Shown here in pieces: positions 12,462 to 24,597 of a stretch of DNA of 64,000 nt. Each line of letters begins with the position of its first letter. Position 1 is the first letter of the stretch. Made by a program: the position numbers and the translations under genes. The notes below the pieces were generated by a model that made no database searches, was not told the origin of the DNA, and saw nothing but the letters and a program-made list of their open reading frames with translations. This DNA is from an uncultured SAR86 cluster bacterium (lineage in GTDB: Bacteria; Pseudomonadota; Gammaproteobacteria; Magnimaribacterales; Magnimaribacteraceae): the NCBI GenBank assembly GCA_902628375.1, contig CACOMS010000002.1:1-64000 (forward strand). The letters are read 5' to 3'.

Positions 12462-13772
12462 ATGGAAGATACCATTGTGGCCCCGGCTACTCCTTTGGGT
12501 AAAGGGGGGGTTTCTGTTGTGAGGGTTTCGGGTGTCGGCGCAAAAGCTTTTGGGGAGGTGGTTTGTGGAAAGCTAAATAGGCCTTGGGTTTTTAAAAAGT
12601 GCCAGATAAAAAACAAAAAAGGTGTTGTGGTGGATTCTGGTTTGGTTGTTTTGTTTGAGTCTCCAAAGTCATATACAGGCGAAGATGTTGTTGAAGTCCA
12701 CTGTCACGGCTCTCCTGTTGTTGTTGATTTGGTTGTTGAGTCTTTTTTAAGTGCAGGTTGTCGTCTTGCTGAACCTGGGGAGTTTACCAAGAGGGCGTAC
12801 CTAAATGAAAAAATAGACATGACACAGGCGGAGGCGGTCTCTGATCTAATTGCGTCGGAAACAGAAGAGGCGGCGCGCGCTGCTCACAACTCTTTAGTTG
12901 GTGAGTTTTCTAAACTTGTTAATGGTGTTATAGATAGGGTTGTGTCTGTTCGTGTTTTAGTTGAATCATCTATAGATTTTTCAGATGAAGATGGTGTTGT
13001 TTTTGACAAGGAGGCCCGATCCTCTCTGATTCCATCTATTCAGAAAGAGGTAGACTCCCTTGAGTTTTTGGTTGAGAGCTCTAAGGAAGGGGCAAGGCTC
13101 AGAGAGGGTATAAAGATATCTTTAATAGGTCCTCCAAATAGCGGTAAATCGACCCTCTTAAACCTCCTTAGTAAAGAGGATGTTGCTATCGTTTCAGATA
13201 TGCCTGGCACCACAAGAGATGTTTTAAGGGTTAAGCTGAATCTCGGAGGCATACTTTGCGAGTTTTCAGACACTGCGGGAATAAGAGACTCTAGCTCTGA
13301 CCCTATAGAGAAAGAGGGGATGAAAAGAGCAGCCAAAGAGGCAGGTTTATCTGACTTAATACTTTTAATCTCTAGTCCTAATGAGGGTGTTGACTTTGAC
13401 ACTAAAGGGGTTCCTTTTTTGAGGGTTGTAAACAAAGTTGACTTAATTGACTCTAAAGAGATTCCTGGTGTCTATATTTCCTCTCTGACCGGAGAAGGCA
13501 TAGAGGATCTTAAGGCTTCTATTTTAAATTCTGTTGGGTTTTCTGGTGGTGTTGAGGTGCCTGTATTGGCCAGAAGAAGGCATGTTTTTTATTTGGAGAA
13601 AGCCCTTAAAAATCTCAAAAGGTCGGTGGACCTCGCTAATGAAGGGGCGGGGTTAGAGTTGATTGCTGAGGAGCTTGTCTCAGCACACTCTGAACTTGGC
13701 AATATAGCCAAGCCTATGTCTTCAGACGACTTGCTGGGAGAAATATTTTCTGAGTTCTGTATTGGAAAGTAA
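12462..13772 (+). CDS. mnmE: tRNA modification GTPase MnmE
   Basis: This 436-residue GTPase works with MnmG to make the 5-carboxymethylaminomethyl group on U34 of certain tRNAs. Visible parts: N-terminal tetrahydrofolate-binding domain (EDTIVAPATPLGKGGVSVVRVSG), P-loop GPPNSGKST near residue 220, NKVD, and the catalytic C-terminal CIGK. A TTG six bases upstream is also possible, but the ATG at 12462 gives the family N-terminus. The coding strand is extremely G/T-rich: one 60-base line (13621-13680) has 25 G and 9 C. This contrasts with its partner mnmG, 233 bp further on. Confidence 0.96.
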   Translation: MEDTIVAPATPLGKGGVSVVRVSGVGAKAFGEVVCGKLNRPWVFKKCQIKNKKGVVVDSGLVVLFESPKSYTGEDVVEVHCHGSPVVVDLVVESFLSAGCRLAEPGEFTKRAYLNEKIDMTQAEAVSDLIASETEEAARAAHNSLVGEFSKLVNGVIDRVVSVRVLVESSIDFSDEDGVVFDKEARSSLIPSIQKEVDSLEFLVESSKEGARLREGIKISLIGPPNSGKSTLLNLLSKEDVAIVSDMPGTTRDVLRVKLNLGGILCEFSDTAGIRDSSSDPIEKEGMKRAAKEAGLSDLILLISSPNEGVDFDTKGVPFLRVVNKVDLIDSKEIPGVYISSLTGEGIEDLKASILNSVGFSGGVEVPVLARRRHVFYLEKALKNLKRSVDLANEGAGLELIAEELVSAHSELGNIAKPMSSDDLLGEIFSEFCIGK

Positions 13773-14013
13773 AACTTGTGTGTAAGTTTTTTTAAGTTGT
13801 TTATGTTTTTTTGGGTTAAGTTTTATCCCCTTTTTATATTTCTTTATAAGAAGGTTTTTTAGATATTATCGGCATGCTTTTCATCTCTTTAAGTATCTGT
13901 TTCTTTAGAAGAATTGTTAGTTTTCCACAGAAAACCTCTTCCCCTATAAAAACAACTAAAATATATATCTATATATAATAATATTAATAAATAGTTATTA
14001 GGGTTGTGAATAA
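13773..14013. other. mnmE-mnmG gap: AT-rich tract with two consensus DnaA boxes; candidate second origin element
   Basis: This non-coding stretch holds TTTTCCACA at 13921-13929 and TGTGAATAA (reverse complement TTATTCACA) at 14005-14013. Both fit the relaxed DnaA box TTWTNCACA. Between them 13955-14000 is nearly pure A/T with alternating TATA steps, like a duplex-unwinding element. The second box overlaps the GTG start of mnmG. E. coli oriC also adjoins mnmG. The skew change here runs G-rich to C-rich on the + strand, which is the sign of a terminus rather than an origin, so the role is unsettled. Confidence 0.4.
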
Positions 14014-15874
14014 AGAAATAAATATAGATCTTTTAGTTATAGGTGGGGGACATGCTGGAGTGGAAGCAGCAGCAGCTGGCTCACGAATGGGGGTGGACAC
14101 ACTTCTGGTAACGCATAAAAAATCAAGCATAGGACAGATGTCATGTAATCCCGCTATAGGGGGAATAGGAAAGAGTCATTTGGCTAAAGAGGTAGATGCT
14201 TTAGGTGGTCTTATGGCAAAGGCAGCAGATTTTTCAGGAATACACTTTAGGGTTTTGAATTCGACAAAAGGTCAAGCAGTTAGAGCAACTAGAGCACAAA
14301 CAGATAGAGATCTTTATAAAAAATCCATACAAGATCTACTTAACAAAGAGAACAACTTGGAGGTTTTAGAGGGGTCGGTTGAGGACATAATAATTAAAGG
14401 TGGCGAGGTTAAGGGCGTGGAGCTAGATTCAGGAACAACCATAAAAGCAAAAAGAGTCATCTTAACCACAGGAACTTTCTTGGGAGGAGTAATGCACACC
14501 GGAGAACACCAAGAGTCAGGAGGAAGGATTGGAGATCCTGCTAGCAACAAACTAGCAAAAAAACTAAGGGCATTAGATTTACCTGTAGGCAGACTAAAGA
14601 CCGGAACCCCACCCAGACTTGATGGAGAGACATTAAACTGGGACGCATTTGAAGAACAGCCAGGAGATACCCCAACACCTGTCTTTTCTTATACACAAAC
14701 AGCAGCAGACCACCCTAGACAGATAAAATGTTACATAACAAGAACCAACAAAGAGACACATAAAATAATAGAGAGTTCTCTCGGAAGATCACCTTTGTTT
14801 AGTGGCGCCATAGAAGGAGTGGGCCCCAGATACTGTCCTTCAATCGAAGACAAAGTAACTAGGTTCGCAGATAAATTATCACACCAAATTTTTATAGAGC
14901 CCGAAGGGCTCAACACAAACCTTATATATCCAAACGGAATCTCTACAAGCCTACCAAAAGACACACAAGAAGACTTTGTAAGAACAATAAAAGGGTTTGA
15001 AGAAGCAAAAATTAACCAATATGGCTATGCCATTGAGTATGACTTCTTTGATCCAAGAGGGTTAAAACACAGCCTAGAAACAAAAAAAGTTAGCGGACTG
15101 TTTTTTGCTGGTCAAATAAACGGAACAACCGGCTATGAAGAAGCTGCTGCCCAAGGGATTCTAGCTGGTATAAATGCAGCCTTGTCGCTACAAGGAAAAA
15201 AAGAATGGATACCGGGCAGGCACGAAGCCTACATTGGAGTTCTGGTGGACGACCTTGTGTCTTTGGGGACAAAAGAACCGTATAGAATGTTCACAAGCAG
15301 AGCAGAATACAGATTAATTCTAAGAGAGGACAACGCGGACATCAGGTTATCACCTGTGGGAAGAAAGTTAGGACTAGTAAATGACAAACTGTGGGAGGTC
15401 TATAAGGAGAAAACCCTGTCTTCTGAAAAAGAAACACAAAGGCTAAAAAAAATAGTTTTGCTGCCGGAGTCGAAAGAAGCCAAAGCCATAGAAAAAAGCA
15501 CAGGAGAAAAAATACATTCAGCCAAAACTTGCTATGAGTTATTAAAAAGACCAAACATAAACTACAAAGACCTCCCTATAGACGACAGGCTAAAAAACAA
15601 CACAGCAATTGACCAGATAGAAGCAGAAATAAAGTACACAGGGTACATAAAGAGACAAAAACAAGAAATAGAGAGACTACAAAAATCAGAAAATACCACC
15701 ATTCCAAACTCCATAGACTTTATGAAAGTGGTGGGTTTGTCTAACGAAGTAAAACAAAAACTATCTGAAGCCAGACCACAAACAATAGCCAGGGCATCAA
15801 GACTGCCTGGAGTAACACCCGCAGCAATATCACTTTTGTTGGTACACTTAAAGAAAACCAAAAAAGCATCTTGA
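14006..15874 (+). CDS. mnmG: tRNA uridine-5-carboxymethylaminomethyl(34) synthesis enzyme MnmG (GidA)
   Basis: This 622-residue FAD enzyme is the partner of MnmE in U34 modification. The dinucleotide-binding motif [10 protein letters not shown] starts near residue 13, the family signatures [12 protein letters not shown] and [12 protein letters not shown] follow, and [18 protein letters not shown] lies near 370. Start is GTG at 14006, inside a DnaA-box-like sequence. The coding strand is A/C-rich: in 15661-15720 there are 30 A, 10 T, 14 C and 6 G, opposite to mnmE. It overlaps rsmG by four bases. Confidence 0.97.
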   Translation: MNKEINIDLLVIGGGHAGVEAAAAGSRMGVDTLLVTHKKSSIGQMSCNPAIGGIGKSHLAKEVDALGGLMAKAADFSGIHFRVLNSTKGQAVRATRAQTDRDLYKKSIQDLLNKENNLEVLEGSVEDIIIKGGEVKGVELDSGTTIKAKRVILTTGTFLGGVMHTGEHQESGGRIGDPASNKLAKKLRALDLPVGRLKTGTPPRLDGETLNWDAFEEQPGDTPTPVFSYTQTAADHPRQIKCYITRTNKETHKIIESSLGRSPLFSGAIEGVGPRYCPSIEDKVTRFADKLSHQIFIEPEGLNTNLIYPNGISTSLPKDTQEDFVRTIKGFEEAKINQYGYAIEYDFFDPRGLKHSLETKKVSGLFFAGQINGTTGYEEAAAQGILAGINAALSLQGKKEWIPGRHEAYIGVLVDDLVSLGTKEPYRMFTSRAEYRLILREDNADIRLSPVGRKLGLVNDKLWEVYKEKTLSSEKETQRLKKIVLLPESKEAKAIEKSTGEKIHSAKTCYELLKRPNINYKDLPIDDRLKNNTAIDQIEAEIKYTGYIKRQKQEIERLQKSENTTIPNSIDFMKVVGLSNEVKQKLSEARPQTIARASRLPGVTPAAISLLLVHLKKTKKAS

Positions 15875-16446
15875 GAGACAAACAAAAAATAAAAAAATAC
15901 AAAGACCTTTTGTTGCAAGAAAATCAGAAACAAAACCTGATATCAAGAAAACAAGAAAATAATATAGATAACCACATAAAAGACTGCCTTTCTATTTCCT
16001 CACACCTCTCTTCTAACATAATGGATCTGGGTACAGGAGGAGGACTTCCGGGCATTCCTCTGGCAATAGAAGAGCCAAGAAAAAAGATATATTTAGTGGA
16101 AGCAAGCCAAAAAAAATGCTCGTTTCTCCTTCACACCAAAAACCTACTGGGCCTAGAAAACCTACATGTGATCAACAAAAGAGGAGAGGACCTTCACTTA
16201 AAGGATTTTGCTGAAGACATGGATATTGTAACCAGGGCGTTCGGAACAGCCGAAAAAACAATAAAGACAACAAAAAAACTTCTTGAAAACCCCAATAATC
16301 AACTGAAGCTGATGAAGACAGAAGGGGTCTTGAAAGAAGAAAAAATACCCAAAGGATACGAGGTAAAAAAAATAGAAGATCTTGACTCAAAGGATAAGTA
16401 CAAGAGGAGAATCTTGGTTACAATAGGTCTTCAAGAAGATGCATAA
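15871..16446 (+). CDS. rsmG: 16S rRNA (guanine(527)-N(7))-methyltransferase RsmG
   Basis: This 191-residue methyltransferase has the SAM motif [17 protein letters not shown] (about 50-66) followed by [12 protein letters not shown], the RsmG (GidB) pattern. It starts at TTG (15871) overlapping the mnmG stop and overlaps parA by 8 bases. It is a little shorter than E. coli RsmG (207). Coding-strand composition continues the A/C bias of mnmG. Confidence 0.93.
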   Translation: MRDKQKIKKYKDLLLQENQKQNLISRKQENNIDNHIKDCLSISSHLSSNIMDLGTGGGLPGIPLAIEEPRKKIYLVEASQKKCSFLLHTKNLLGLENLHVINKRGEDLHLKDFAEDMDIVTRAFGTAEKTIKTTKKLLENPNNQLKLMKTEGVLKEEKIPKGYEVKKIEDLDSKDKYKRRILVTIGLQEDA

Positions 16447-17221
16447 GATAGTAGTAGCAAACCAAAAAGGAGGAGTGGGAAAAACCACCACCGCCGTCAA
16501 CCTATCAGCATCCTTAAGCGCCATGAAAAGAAAGGTCTTGTTGGTAGACTTGGACCCCCAGGCAAATGCAACAACCGGATCGGGTCTTTCAAAGAGCGAG
16601 GGAGAGGACGGCACCTATTCCGCATTAATGGGTCTACAAGAAAAGCAAATAAAAAAATCCCCCAACAATTATGACGTAATGACATCTGGACCTGGCCTAA
16701 TAGAAGCAGAATCGAGGCTTAGGGGGATGGCAGAAAGTGACGGAGCGCTTGGCCGATCTCTAGAGACACATTCACACAAATACGACTATGTAATAATAGA
16801 CTGCCCACCCTCACTAAACTTACTGACAATAAACGGGCTGAGAGGGGCAGAAAACCTGATGGTTCCCATGCAATGTGAGTATTTTGCCCTTGAGGGGTTG
16901 GCGGGCTTGCTAGAAACTGTAGACCAGCTAAACGAATCTACAGGTCACAATCTAGAATTAAAGGCCATAGTCAGAACAATGTATGACCCAAGAAACAAAC
17001 TTACACAACAAGTAACAAATGAACTGTCACAACACTTTAATGGAGTTCTATACTCAACCGTAATACCTAGAAATGTAAAATTGGCGGAAGCCCCAAGTTT
17101 TGGAAGGCCGGTATTGAAACACGAGCCGAATGCCAAGGGCGCCCTGGCCTATCTGGCACTGGCAGGAGAATTGGTGTCTAATATGGAAGATGTTTTTGAA
17201 GAGAAGGTAACCAGTGAGTAA
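16439..17221 (+). CDS. parA: Chromosome partitioning ATPase ParA (Soj)
   Basis: This 260-residue ATPase has the deviant Walker A NQKGGVGKTTTAVNL (about 7-21), Walker A' LLVDLDPQANAT and Walker B YVIIDCPPSL. ParA-type ATPases form nucleoid-bound gradients that move ParB-parS complexes of the replicated origin region. It sits between rsmG and parB with short overlaps on both sides, the common chromosomal mnmG-rsmG-parA-parB arrangement. Confidence 0.95.
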   Translation: MHKIVVANQKGGVGKTTTAVNLSASLSAMKRKVLLVDLDPQANATTGSGLSKSEGEDGTYSALMGLQEKQIKKSPNNYDVMTSGPGLIEAESRLRGMAESDGALGRSLETHSHKYDYVIIDCPPSLNLLTINGLRGAENLMVPMQCEYFALEGLAGLLETVDQLNESTGHNLELKAIVRTMYDPRNKLTQQVTNELSQHFNGVLYSTVIPRNVKLAEAPSFGRPVLKHEPNAKGALAYLALAGELVSNMEDVFEEKVTSE

Positions 17222-18065
17222 AGAAAAATCTTCCCTGGGGAGGGGTCTAGACTCCCTTTTAGGCGAAAGAAAGGAAGCGCCAAAAAATAACACACCTAAC
17301 GAAATCTCTTTGGACCAATTGACCCCGGGCGAATTTCAGCCAAGAACTAAAATGCACAAAGAAACCCTAGAGGAGCTTGCAGACAGCATAAAAAACCAAG
17401 GGGTGTTACAGCCATTATTAGTAAGAGAGAAGGCGTCTGGAAGGTATGAAATTATAGCTGGCGAAAGAAGATGGAGGGCGGCCCAAATTGCAGGGTTAAA
17501 ATCTGTACCTGTTTCGATAAAGAAAGTAAACAACAACGACGCCGCCAAAATTGCCCTGGTAGAAAACCTACAAAGAGAAGATTTAAACGCAATGGACCAA
17601 TCAAGAGGCCTTCAAAGGCTGCAAATGGAATTTAATTTGTCTCAAGAAGAGCTGGCAAAATCAATAGGAAAATCTAGATCCGCCGTAACCAACCTACTAA
17701 GGCTTTCAAAACTAGACAAAAAGGTACAGGGCTATCTTGAGTCTGGAGAGATAGAAATGGGGCACGCTAGGGCGTTGTTGGGTGTCGACGGAGTTACCCA
17801 GGTTGCACTAGCAGAAGAAATAATAAAACAGAGCCTGTCTGTGAGAGAGGCCGAAAAGCTTGTATCAAGAAAAAGAACCACAAAAAAATCAACCCAAAAG
17901 ACAGCAAAAGACCCCAACATCACTTCTTTGGAAAGGGAGCTCTCCGAAGACCTAGGTGCCGGAGTAAGAATTCAAAGCAACAAGTCTGGAAAAGGAAAGC
18001 TAACCATAGAGTTTAAGGGGTTGGGTCAGCTAGAGGGGATATTAGAAAAACTTAGGAAAAAATAA
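17214..18065 (+). CDS. parB: Chromosome partitioning protein ParB (Spo0J)
   Basis: This 283-residue ParB has the N-terminal peptide LGRGLDSLLG that stimulates ParA, the CTPase domain with IVAGERRWRAA-type box (here IIAGERRWRAAQIAGL, about 81-96) and VENLQREDLN, and a HTH parS-binding region SQEELAKSIGKSRSAVTNLLRL. Start is GTG, overlapping parA by 8 bases. No perfect parS palindrome was noticed near it by eye. Confidence 0.95.
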   Translation: MSKEKSSLGRGLDSLLGERKEAPKNNTPNEISLDQLTPGEFQPRTKMHKETLEELADSIKNQGVLQPLLVREKASGRYEIIAGERRWRAAQIAGLKSVPVSIKKVNNNDAAKIALVENLQREDLNAMDQSRGLQRLQMEFNLSQEELAKSIGKSRSAVTNLLRLSKLDKKVQGYLESGEIEMGHARALLGVDGVTQVALAEEIIKQSLSVREAEKLVSRKRTTKKSTQKTAKDPNITSLERELSEDLGAGVRIQSNKSGKGKLTIEFKGLGQLEGILEKLRKK

Positions 18066-18074
18066 CATTTCCTC

Positions 18075-18103
18075 TTGGATTGAAGTCGTTAGAAACATAT
18101 AAT
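18075..18103 (+). promoter_or_regulatory. Candidate promoter of the ATP synthase operon
   Basis: TTGGAT (18075-18080) and a perfect TATAAT (18098-18103) are separated by exactly 17 bases in the parB-atpB gap. The atpB ATG is 21 bases after the -10 box. This would let the atp operon be transcribed apart from parAB. It is a motif match only. Confidence 0.55.
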
Positions 18104-18124
18104 TGCGTCGGCCGAGAAAGCTAG

Positions 18125-19057
18125 ATGGCAGAAAACACACTAACCCAAGACAAATTTATAGATCACCACCTCCAAAACCTTACCTTTGGTCAGTGTTCTG
18201 ATGGTAAGTGGAGGTTTGCAGATAAGCACGTAAACATAGGAAAGGACCACAGCGCACACGAGGTTCAAAAAGACTATACTTGCAACCCCAAAGACATGGG
18301 CTTCAATGCGATACACGTGGACACCATGGCCATGTCTTTACTTCTCGGAACGCTTTTTTGTTTCTTTTTTTGGAGGGTTGCAAAAAATGCTTCCACAGAC
18401 AAACCCTCTAAAGTGCAAAATGCAGTAGAGTACTTATTCGACTTTGTTAAAGGTGTCGTCAATGACAACTTTCAAGATAAAAACAATAAACTAGTTGGTC
18501 CCCTGTCTTTAACAATAGTTTGTTGGGTCTTTCTTATGAACCTTATGGACCTTCTGCCCGTCGATCTAGTTCCTTGGATAGCTAACGGCTTTCAGTCCTC
18601 AGTAGTTTATGGACCAGTCCATTATTTCAAAGTCTTGCCCATAGCAGATGTTAATGCGCCCATGGGAATGGCTTTAGGAATAGTAGTTTTAATACACTAT
18701 TACAGCATAAAGAAAAAAGGCCTTGGAGGTTTTTTGGGGGAGCTAACACTACAGCCCCTTGGTAAGTGGGCCATGCCATTTAATATGCTAATTGAAATAC
18801 CCGGCTTCTATGCCAAGCAAATTGCGCTTGGCCTAAGGCTTTATGGAAACCTCTTTGCAGGTGAGATGATTTTTATATTAATAGCGCTATTTTATGGAGC
18901 TTTCTTTGATAGCCTTTATGGGGCGGTCTTGGGAGTTTTTGGAGTTTTATTGCATTTAGCTTGGGCTATATTTCATGTACTTATCATAGCCCTTCAGGCA
19001 TATGTATTTATGATTTTAACGGTTGTGTTTTTAAACCAAGCACACGAAACACATTGA
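18125..19057 (+). CDS. atpB: F1Fo ATP synthase subunit a
   Basis: This 310-residue Fo subunit forms the proton half-channels. It has several membrane helices and the essential Arg238 in ALGLRLYGNLFAGE. An N-terminal stretch of about 60 mostly polar residues with two Cys precedes the first helix, longer than in E. coli (271 residues in all). There is no atpI upstream. The operon order is atpB-E-F-H-A-G-D-C. Confidence 0.96.
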   Translation: MAENTLTQDKFIDHHLQNLTFGQCSDGKWRFADKHVNIGKDHSAHEVQKDYTCNPKDMGFNAIHVDTMAMSLLLGTLFCFFFWRVAKNASTDKPSKVQNAVEYLFDFVKGVVNDNFQDKNNKLVGPLSLTIVCWVFLMNLMDLLPVDLVPWIANGFQSSVVYGPVHYFKVLPIADVNAPMGMALGIVVLIHYYSIKKKGLGGFLGELTLQPLGKWAMPFNMLIEIPGFYAKQIALGLRLYGNLFAGEMIFILIALFYGAFFDSLYGAVLGVFGVLLHLAWAIFHVLIIALQAYVFMILTVVFLNQAHETH

Positions 19058-19064
19058 TTTTTAA

Positions 19065-19310
<246 letters not shown>

Positions 19311-19328
19311 TAAAACCAAGGACAGAGC

Positions 19329-19799
19329 ATGAATTTTAATTACACATTAATAGGACAGTTAATAGCATTTATTCTGTTTGTGTGGTTTTGCATGAGGTTT
19401 ATTTGGCCACAACTTCTTGAAATCCTAGAAACCAGAGAAAAAGAAATCAGCGATGGGCTTGAAGCTGCAAGCAGAGGGAAGAGAGAACTAGAAGAGGCAG
19501 GAGTAAAAAAAGAAGAGATACTTGATGGAGCAAAAAAAGAAGCCGCTGACCTAGTAAATCAAGCATCACAAAGGGCCAATCAACTAGTAGAGGAGGCAAA
19601 AACCTCTGCTCAAGAAGAGGCTGAAAGAATAAAGGTAGCTGCCCAGAAGGATGTAGATCAGGCCGCAAAAAAAGCCAGAGAAGAGCTAAGGTCGGAACTG
19701 GCAGTTTTGGCAGTTGCAGGGGCAGAAAAAATTCTGGGGTCAGAGGTAGACCAAGAAAAGAATGCTGATTTAATCGACCAAATTTCTAAGGAGATGTAG
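19329..19799 (+). CDS. atpF: F1Fo ATP synthase subunit b
   Basis: This 156-residue stator subunit has one N-terminal membrane helix (about 6-24, LIGQLIAFILFVWFCMRFIWP) and then a long charged coiled coil rich in Ala/Glu/Lys. Length equals E. coli b (156). Its stop directly abuts the TTG start of atpH. Confidence 0.95.
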   Translation: MNFNYTLIGQLIAFILFVWFCMRFIWPQLLEILETREKEISDGLEAASRGKRELEEAGVKKEEILDGAKKEAADLVNQASQRANQLVEEAKTSAQEEAERIKVAAQKDVDQAAKKAREELRSELAVLAVAGAEKILGSEVDQEKNADLIDQISKEM

Positions 19800-20312
19800 T
19801 TGAGTTTAGAAACACTAGCCAGGCCATATGCCCAAGCAATTTTTGATCACTCAGAGGGGTGGGGCAAAGATTTGGACCAAATGGAAAGTGTTATAAAAGA
19901 CTCAAAAGTACAAAACTTAATCAACTCTCCCGACCTCGCTTATAAACAAAAAACAGAAGCTTTTATTTCTCTCTTTGCAGGAGAGGTAGAAGAAAAGACT
20001 ATCAAATTTATTGAGGTTCTAGGAGACGCAAAAAGGCTCTCCTTGATACCTGATATTAATTTAGAGTATAAAAAACTAGTGGCAGAGAAAAACAACTCAA
20101 CAGACGTTTTAATAACATCTGCCTATCCGCTTTCATCTGAACAGCTGGAAACTATTTCAAGTAAATTGAAAAAAAGATACGGAGAAAATATTTCTGTAAC
20201 AACAGAAGAGGACGCTTCGTTAATGGGTGGTTTTCTGGTACGAAGTGGCGATGAAGTCACAGACTACACTATTAAAGGAAAGCTTGAAAAACTTGTAAAC
20301 CAAATAAGATAA
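19800..20312 (+). CDS. atpH: F1Fo ATP synthase subunit delta
   Basis: This 170-residue stator cap begins [15 protein letters not shown] and ends in the family C-terminal block [24 protein letters not shown]. It links the b dimer to the top of the F1 head. The start is TTG, immediately after the atpF stop. Confidence 0.93.
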   Translation: MSLETLARPYAQAIFDHSEGWGKDLDQMESVIKDSKVQNLINSPDLAYKQKTEAFISLFAGEVEEKTIKFIEVLGDAKRLSLIPDINLEYKKLVAEKNNSTDVLITSAYPLSSEQLETISSKLKKRYGENISVTTEEDASLMGGFLVRSGDEVTDYTIKGKLEKLVNQIR

Positions 20313-20316
20313 AAAA

Positions 20317-21861
20317 ATGGATGAATTAAACCCTTCAGAAATCAGTCAAGTAATAAGACAAAAAATAGACGCGCTAGATACAACATCAGCCCCAAGCAAC
20401 GAAGGCACAATAGTGTTTTTGGCAGATGGTATAGCTAGAATTCATGGCCTCGGAGAGGTTATGAATGGTGAGCTAATTGAATTTGAGCATGGAGTAATGG
20501 GAATGGCTCTTAACCTTGAGAGAGACTCCGTTGGAGCTGTAGTTTTAGGAGACTACAAGCTACTCTCAGAAGGGGGCTCAGCTAAATGCACAGGCAGAAT
20601 TTTAGAGGTTCCTGTTGGAGAGGCCATGTTGGGAAGGGTAGTAGATGCTCTAGGAAACCCAATTGACGGCAAAGGAGAAATAAAAGCAGAGTCCAGTTCT
20701 CCTGTAGAAAAAGTAGCTCCAGGTGTTATATCAAGAAAATCTGTTGATCAACCTGTGCAGCTAGGAATAAAAGCTATCGATAGCATGGTGCCCATAGGCA
20801 GAGGTCAGCGTGAGCTCATTATTGGAGACAGGCAAACAGGAAAAACAGCAATAGCCATCGATGCGATAATCAATCAAAAAGAAACAGGAATAAGATGTGT
20901 TTATGTTGCTGTTGGACAAAAACAATCATCAATAGCACAAGTAGTAAGAACTCTTGAGAAGTATGGTGTTATGGACAACACTATTGTTGTGGCAGCAGCT
21001 GCAGCAGACCCAGCTCCCATGCAGTACATAGCGCCGTTTTCTGCTTGCTCTATGGGAGAGTATTTTAGGGACAAAGGAGAGGATGCACTTATTGTATATG
21101 ATGACCTATCTAAGCAGGCAGTTGCTTATAGACAAATGTCTTTGCTGCTTAGGAGGCCACCAGGAAGGGAAGCATATCCGGGTGATGTTTTCTATTTGCA
21201 CTCAAGGCTGTTAGAAAGAGCAGCAAGAGTAAGCGAGAACTATGTAGAAAAGTATACAGATGGAAAGGTGAAAGGAAAAACCGGTTCCTTAACCGCACTT
21301 CCTATAATCGAAACTCAGGCTGGAGACGTATCTGCCTTTGTTCCAACAAACGTTATATCCATAACTGACGGACAAATATTTTTAGAAGCCTCTTTATTTA
21401 GTGCGGGATTAAAGCCTGCCATGGATCCAGGAATCTCTGTCTCTAGGGTTGGTGGTGCAGCACAAGTACCTGTTATTAAAAAACTTGGAGGTGGAATAAA
21501 AACCGCACTGGCTCAGTACAGAGAATTGGAGGCATTTGCGCAATTTGCTTCTGATTTAGACGAAGCATCAAAAAACCAGTTGGATCATGGAGTGAGGGTA
21601 ACTGAACTAACAAAGCAAGATCAGTATTCACCAATGACGGTTGCAGAGATGGGCCTAGTTCTCTACGCGGCCAACGAAGGTTATCTGGCTGATATAGAAG
21701 TAGAAAAGATTAAAGACTTTGAAAAATCTCTTATTTCTTACATGAACTCAGAATACAAAGATCTCATGGACTCTGTGTCTGAAACTGGAGATTACAACGA
21801 CGACATCGCCGCAAGCTTTAAAGAAGGATTAGACAAGTTTATTTCAACTCAAACTTGGTAA
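20317..21861 (+). CDS. atpA: F1Fo ATP synthase subunit alpha
   Basis: This 514-residue non-catalytic subunit has the P-loop [15 protein letters not shown] (about 170-184) and the conserved [13 protein letters not shown] signature. Length fits the family (513 in E. coli). Unlike mnmG-parB, coding-strand G exceeds C again in this gene. Confidence 0.98.
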   Translation: MDELNPSEISQVIRQKIDALDTTSAPSNEGTIVFLADGIARIHGLGEVMNGELIEFEHGVMGMALNLERDSVGAVVLGDYKLLSEGGSAKCTGRILEVPVGEAMLGRVVDALGNPIDGKGEIKAESSSPVEKVAPGVISRKSVDQPVQLGIKAIDSMVPIGRGQRELIIGDRQTGKTAIAIDAIINQKETGIRCVYVAVGQKQSSIAQVVRTLEKYGVMDNTIVVAAAAADPAPMQYIAPFSACSMGEYFRDKGEDALIVYDDLSKQAVAYRQMSLLLRRPPGREAYPGDVFYLHSRLLERAARVSENYVEKYTDGKVKGKTGSLTALPIIETQAGDVSAFVPTNVISITDGQIFLEASLFSAGLKPAMDPGISVSRVGGAAQVPVIKKLGGGIKTALAQYRELEAFAQFASDLDEASKNQLDHGVRVTELTKQDQYSPMTVAEMGLVLYAANEGYLADIEVEKIKDFEKSLISYMNSEYKDLMDSVSETGDYNDDIAASFKEGLDKFISTQTW

Positions 21862-21867
21862 GTTTTT

Positions 21868-24127
<2,260 letters not shown>

Positions 24128-24129
24128 TA

Positions 24130-24543
24130 ATGGCATCAATTACTTGTAACATAGTCAGCCCAGAAGGCGAGCTTTTCTCAGGAGAAGTAGAGCAACTGAC
24201 AGCAGAAGGTGGCGAGGGAGAGATAGCAATAACTCCAAGACACGCACCTCTGCTTACAAGTTTAAAGCCTGGCCCAGTCAAACTAACCCTAGAAGGCGGG
24301 GAAGAGGAGGTCTTTTTTGCCTCCGGTGGTTTTCTAGAAGTTCAACCCGGAGAAATAACCCTTTTAACTGATGTTGCAGAAAGAGCTGATGGCATAGACG
24401 AGGCAGCGGCAGAAAGAGCAAAAGAGCTGGCAGAAAGGGAATTAGAGGACCAAAAATCAGACCTAGATTACTCCTTGGCAGCCGCACAATTAGCAGAAGC
24501 TGCCGCCAGATTAAAGGCCCTCCAGAAGCTTAGAAAAAAATAA
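24130..24543 (+). CDS. atpC: F1Fo ATP synthase subunit epsilon
   Basis: This 137-residue subunit has an N-terminal beta sandwich starting ITCNIVSPEGELFSGEVEQLTAEGGEGEIAITPRHAPLLT and a C-terminal Ala/Glu-rich helical hairpin that can inhibit rotation. It ends the operon; 54 bases follow before glmU. Confidence 0.95.
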   Translation: MASITCNIVSPEGELFSGEVEQLTAEGGEGEIAITPRHAPLLTSLKPGPVKLTLEGGEEEVFFASGGFLEVQPGEITLLTDVAERADGIDEAAAERAKELAERELEDQKSDLDYSLAAAQLAEAAARLKALQKLRKK

Positions 24544-24597
24544 GCTTAAAACTAAATATTTGCTCGATAAGAGCTTTTGATATAAAAAAGAACCATC

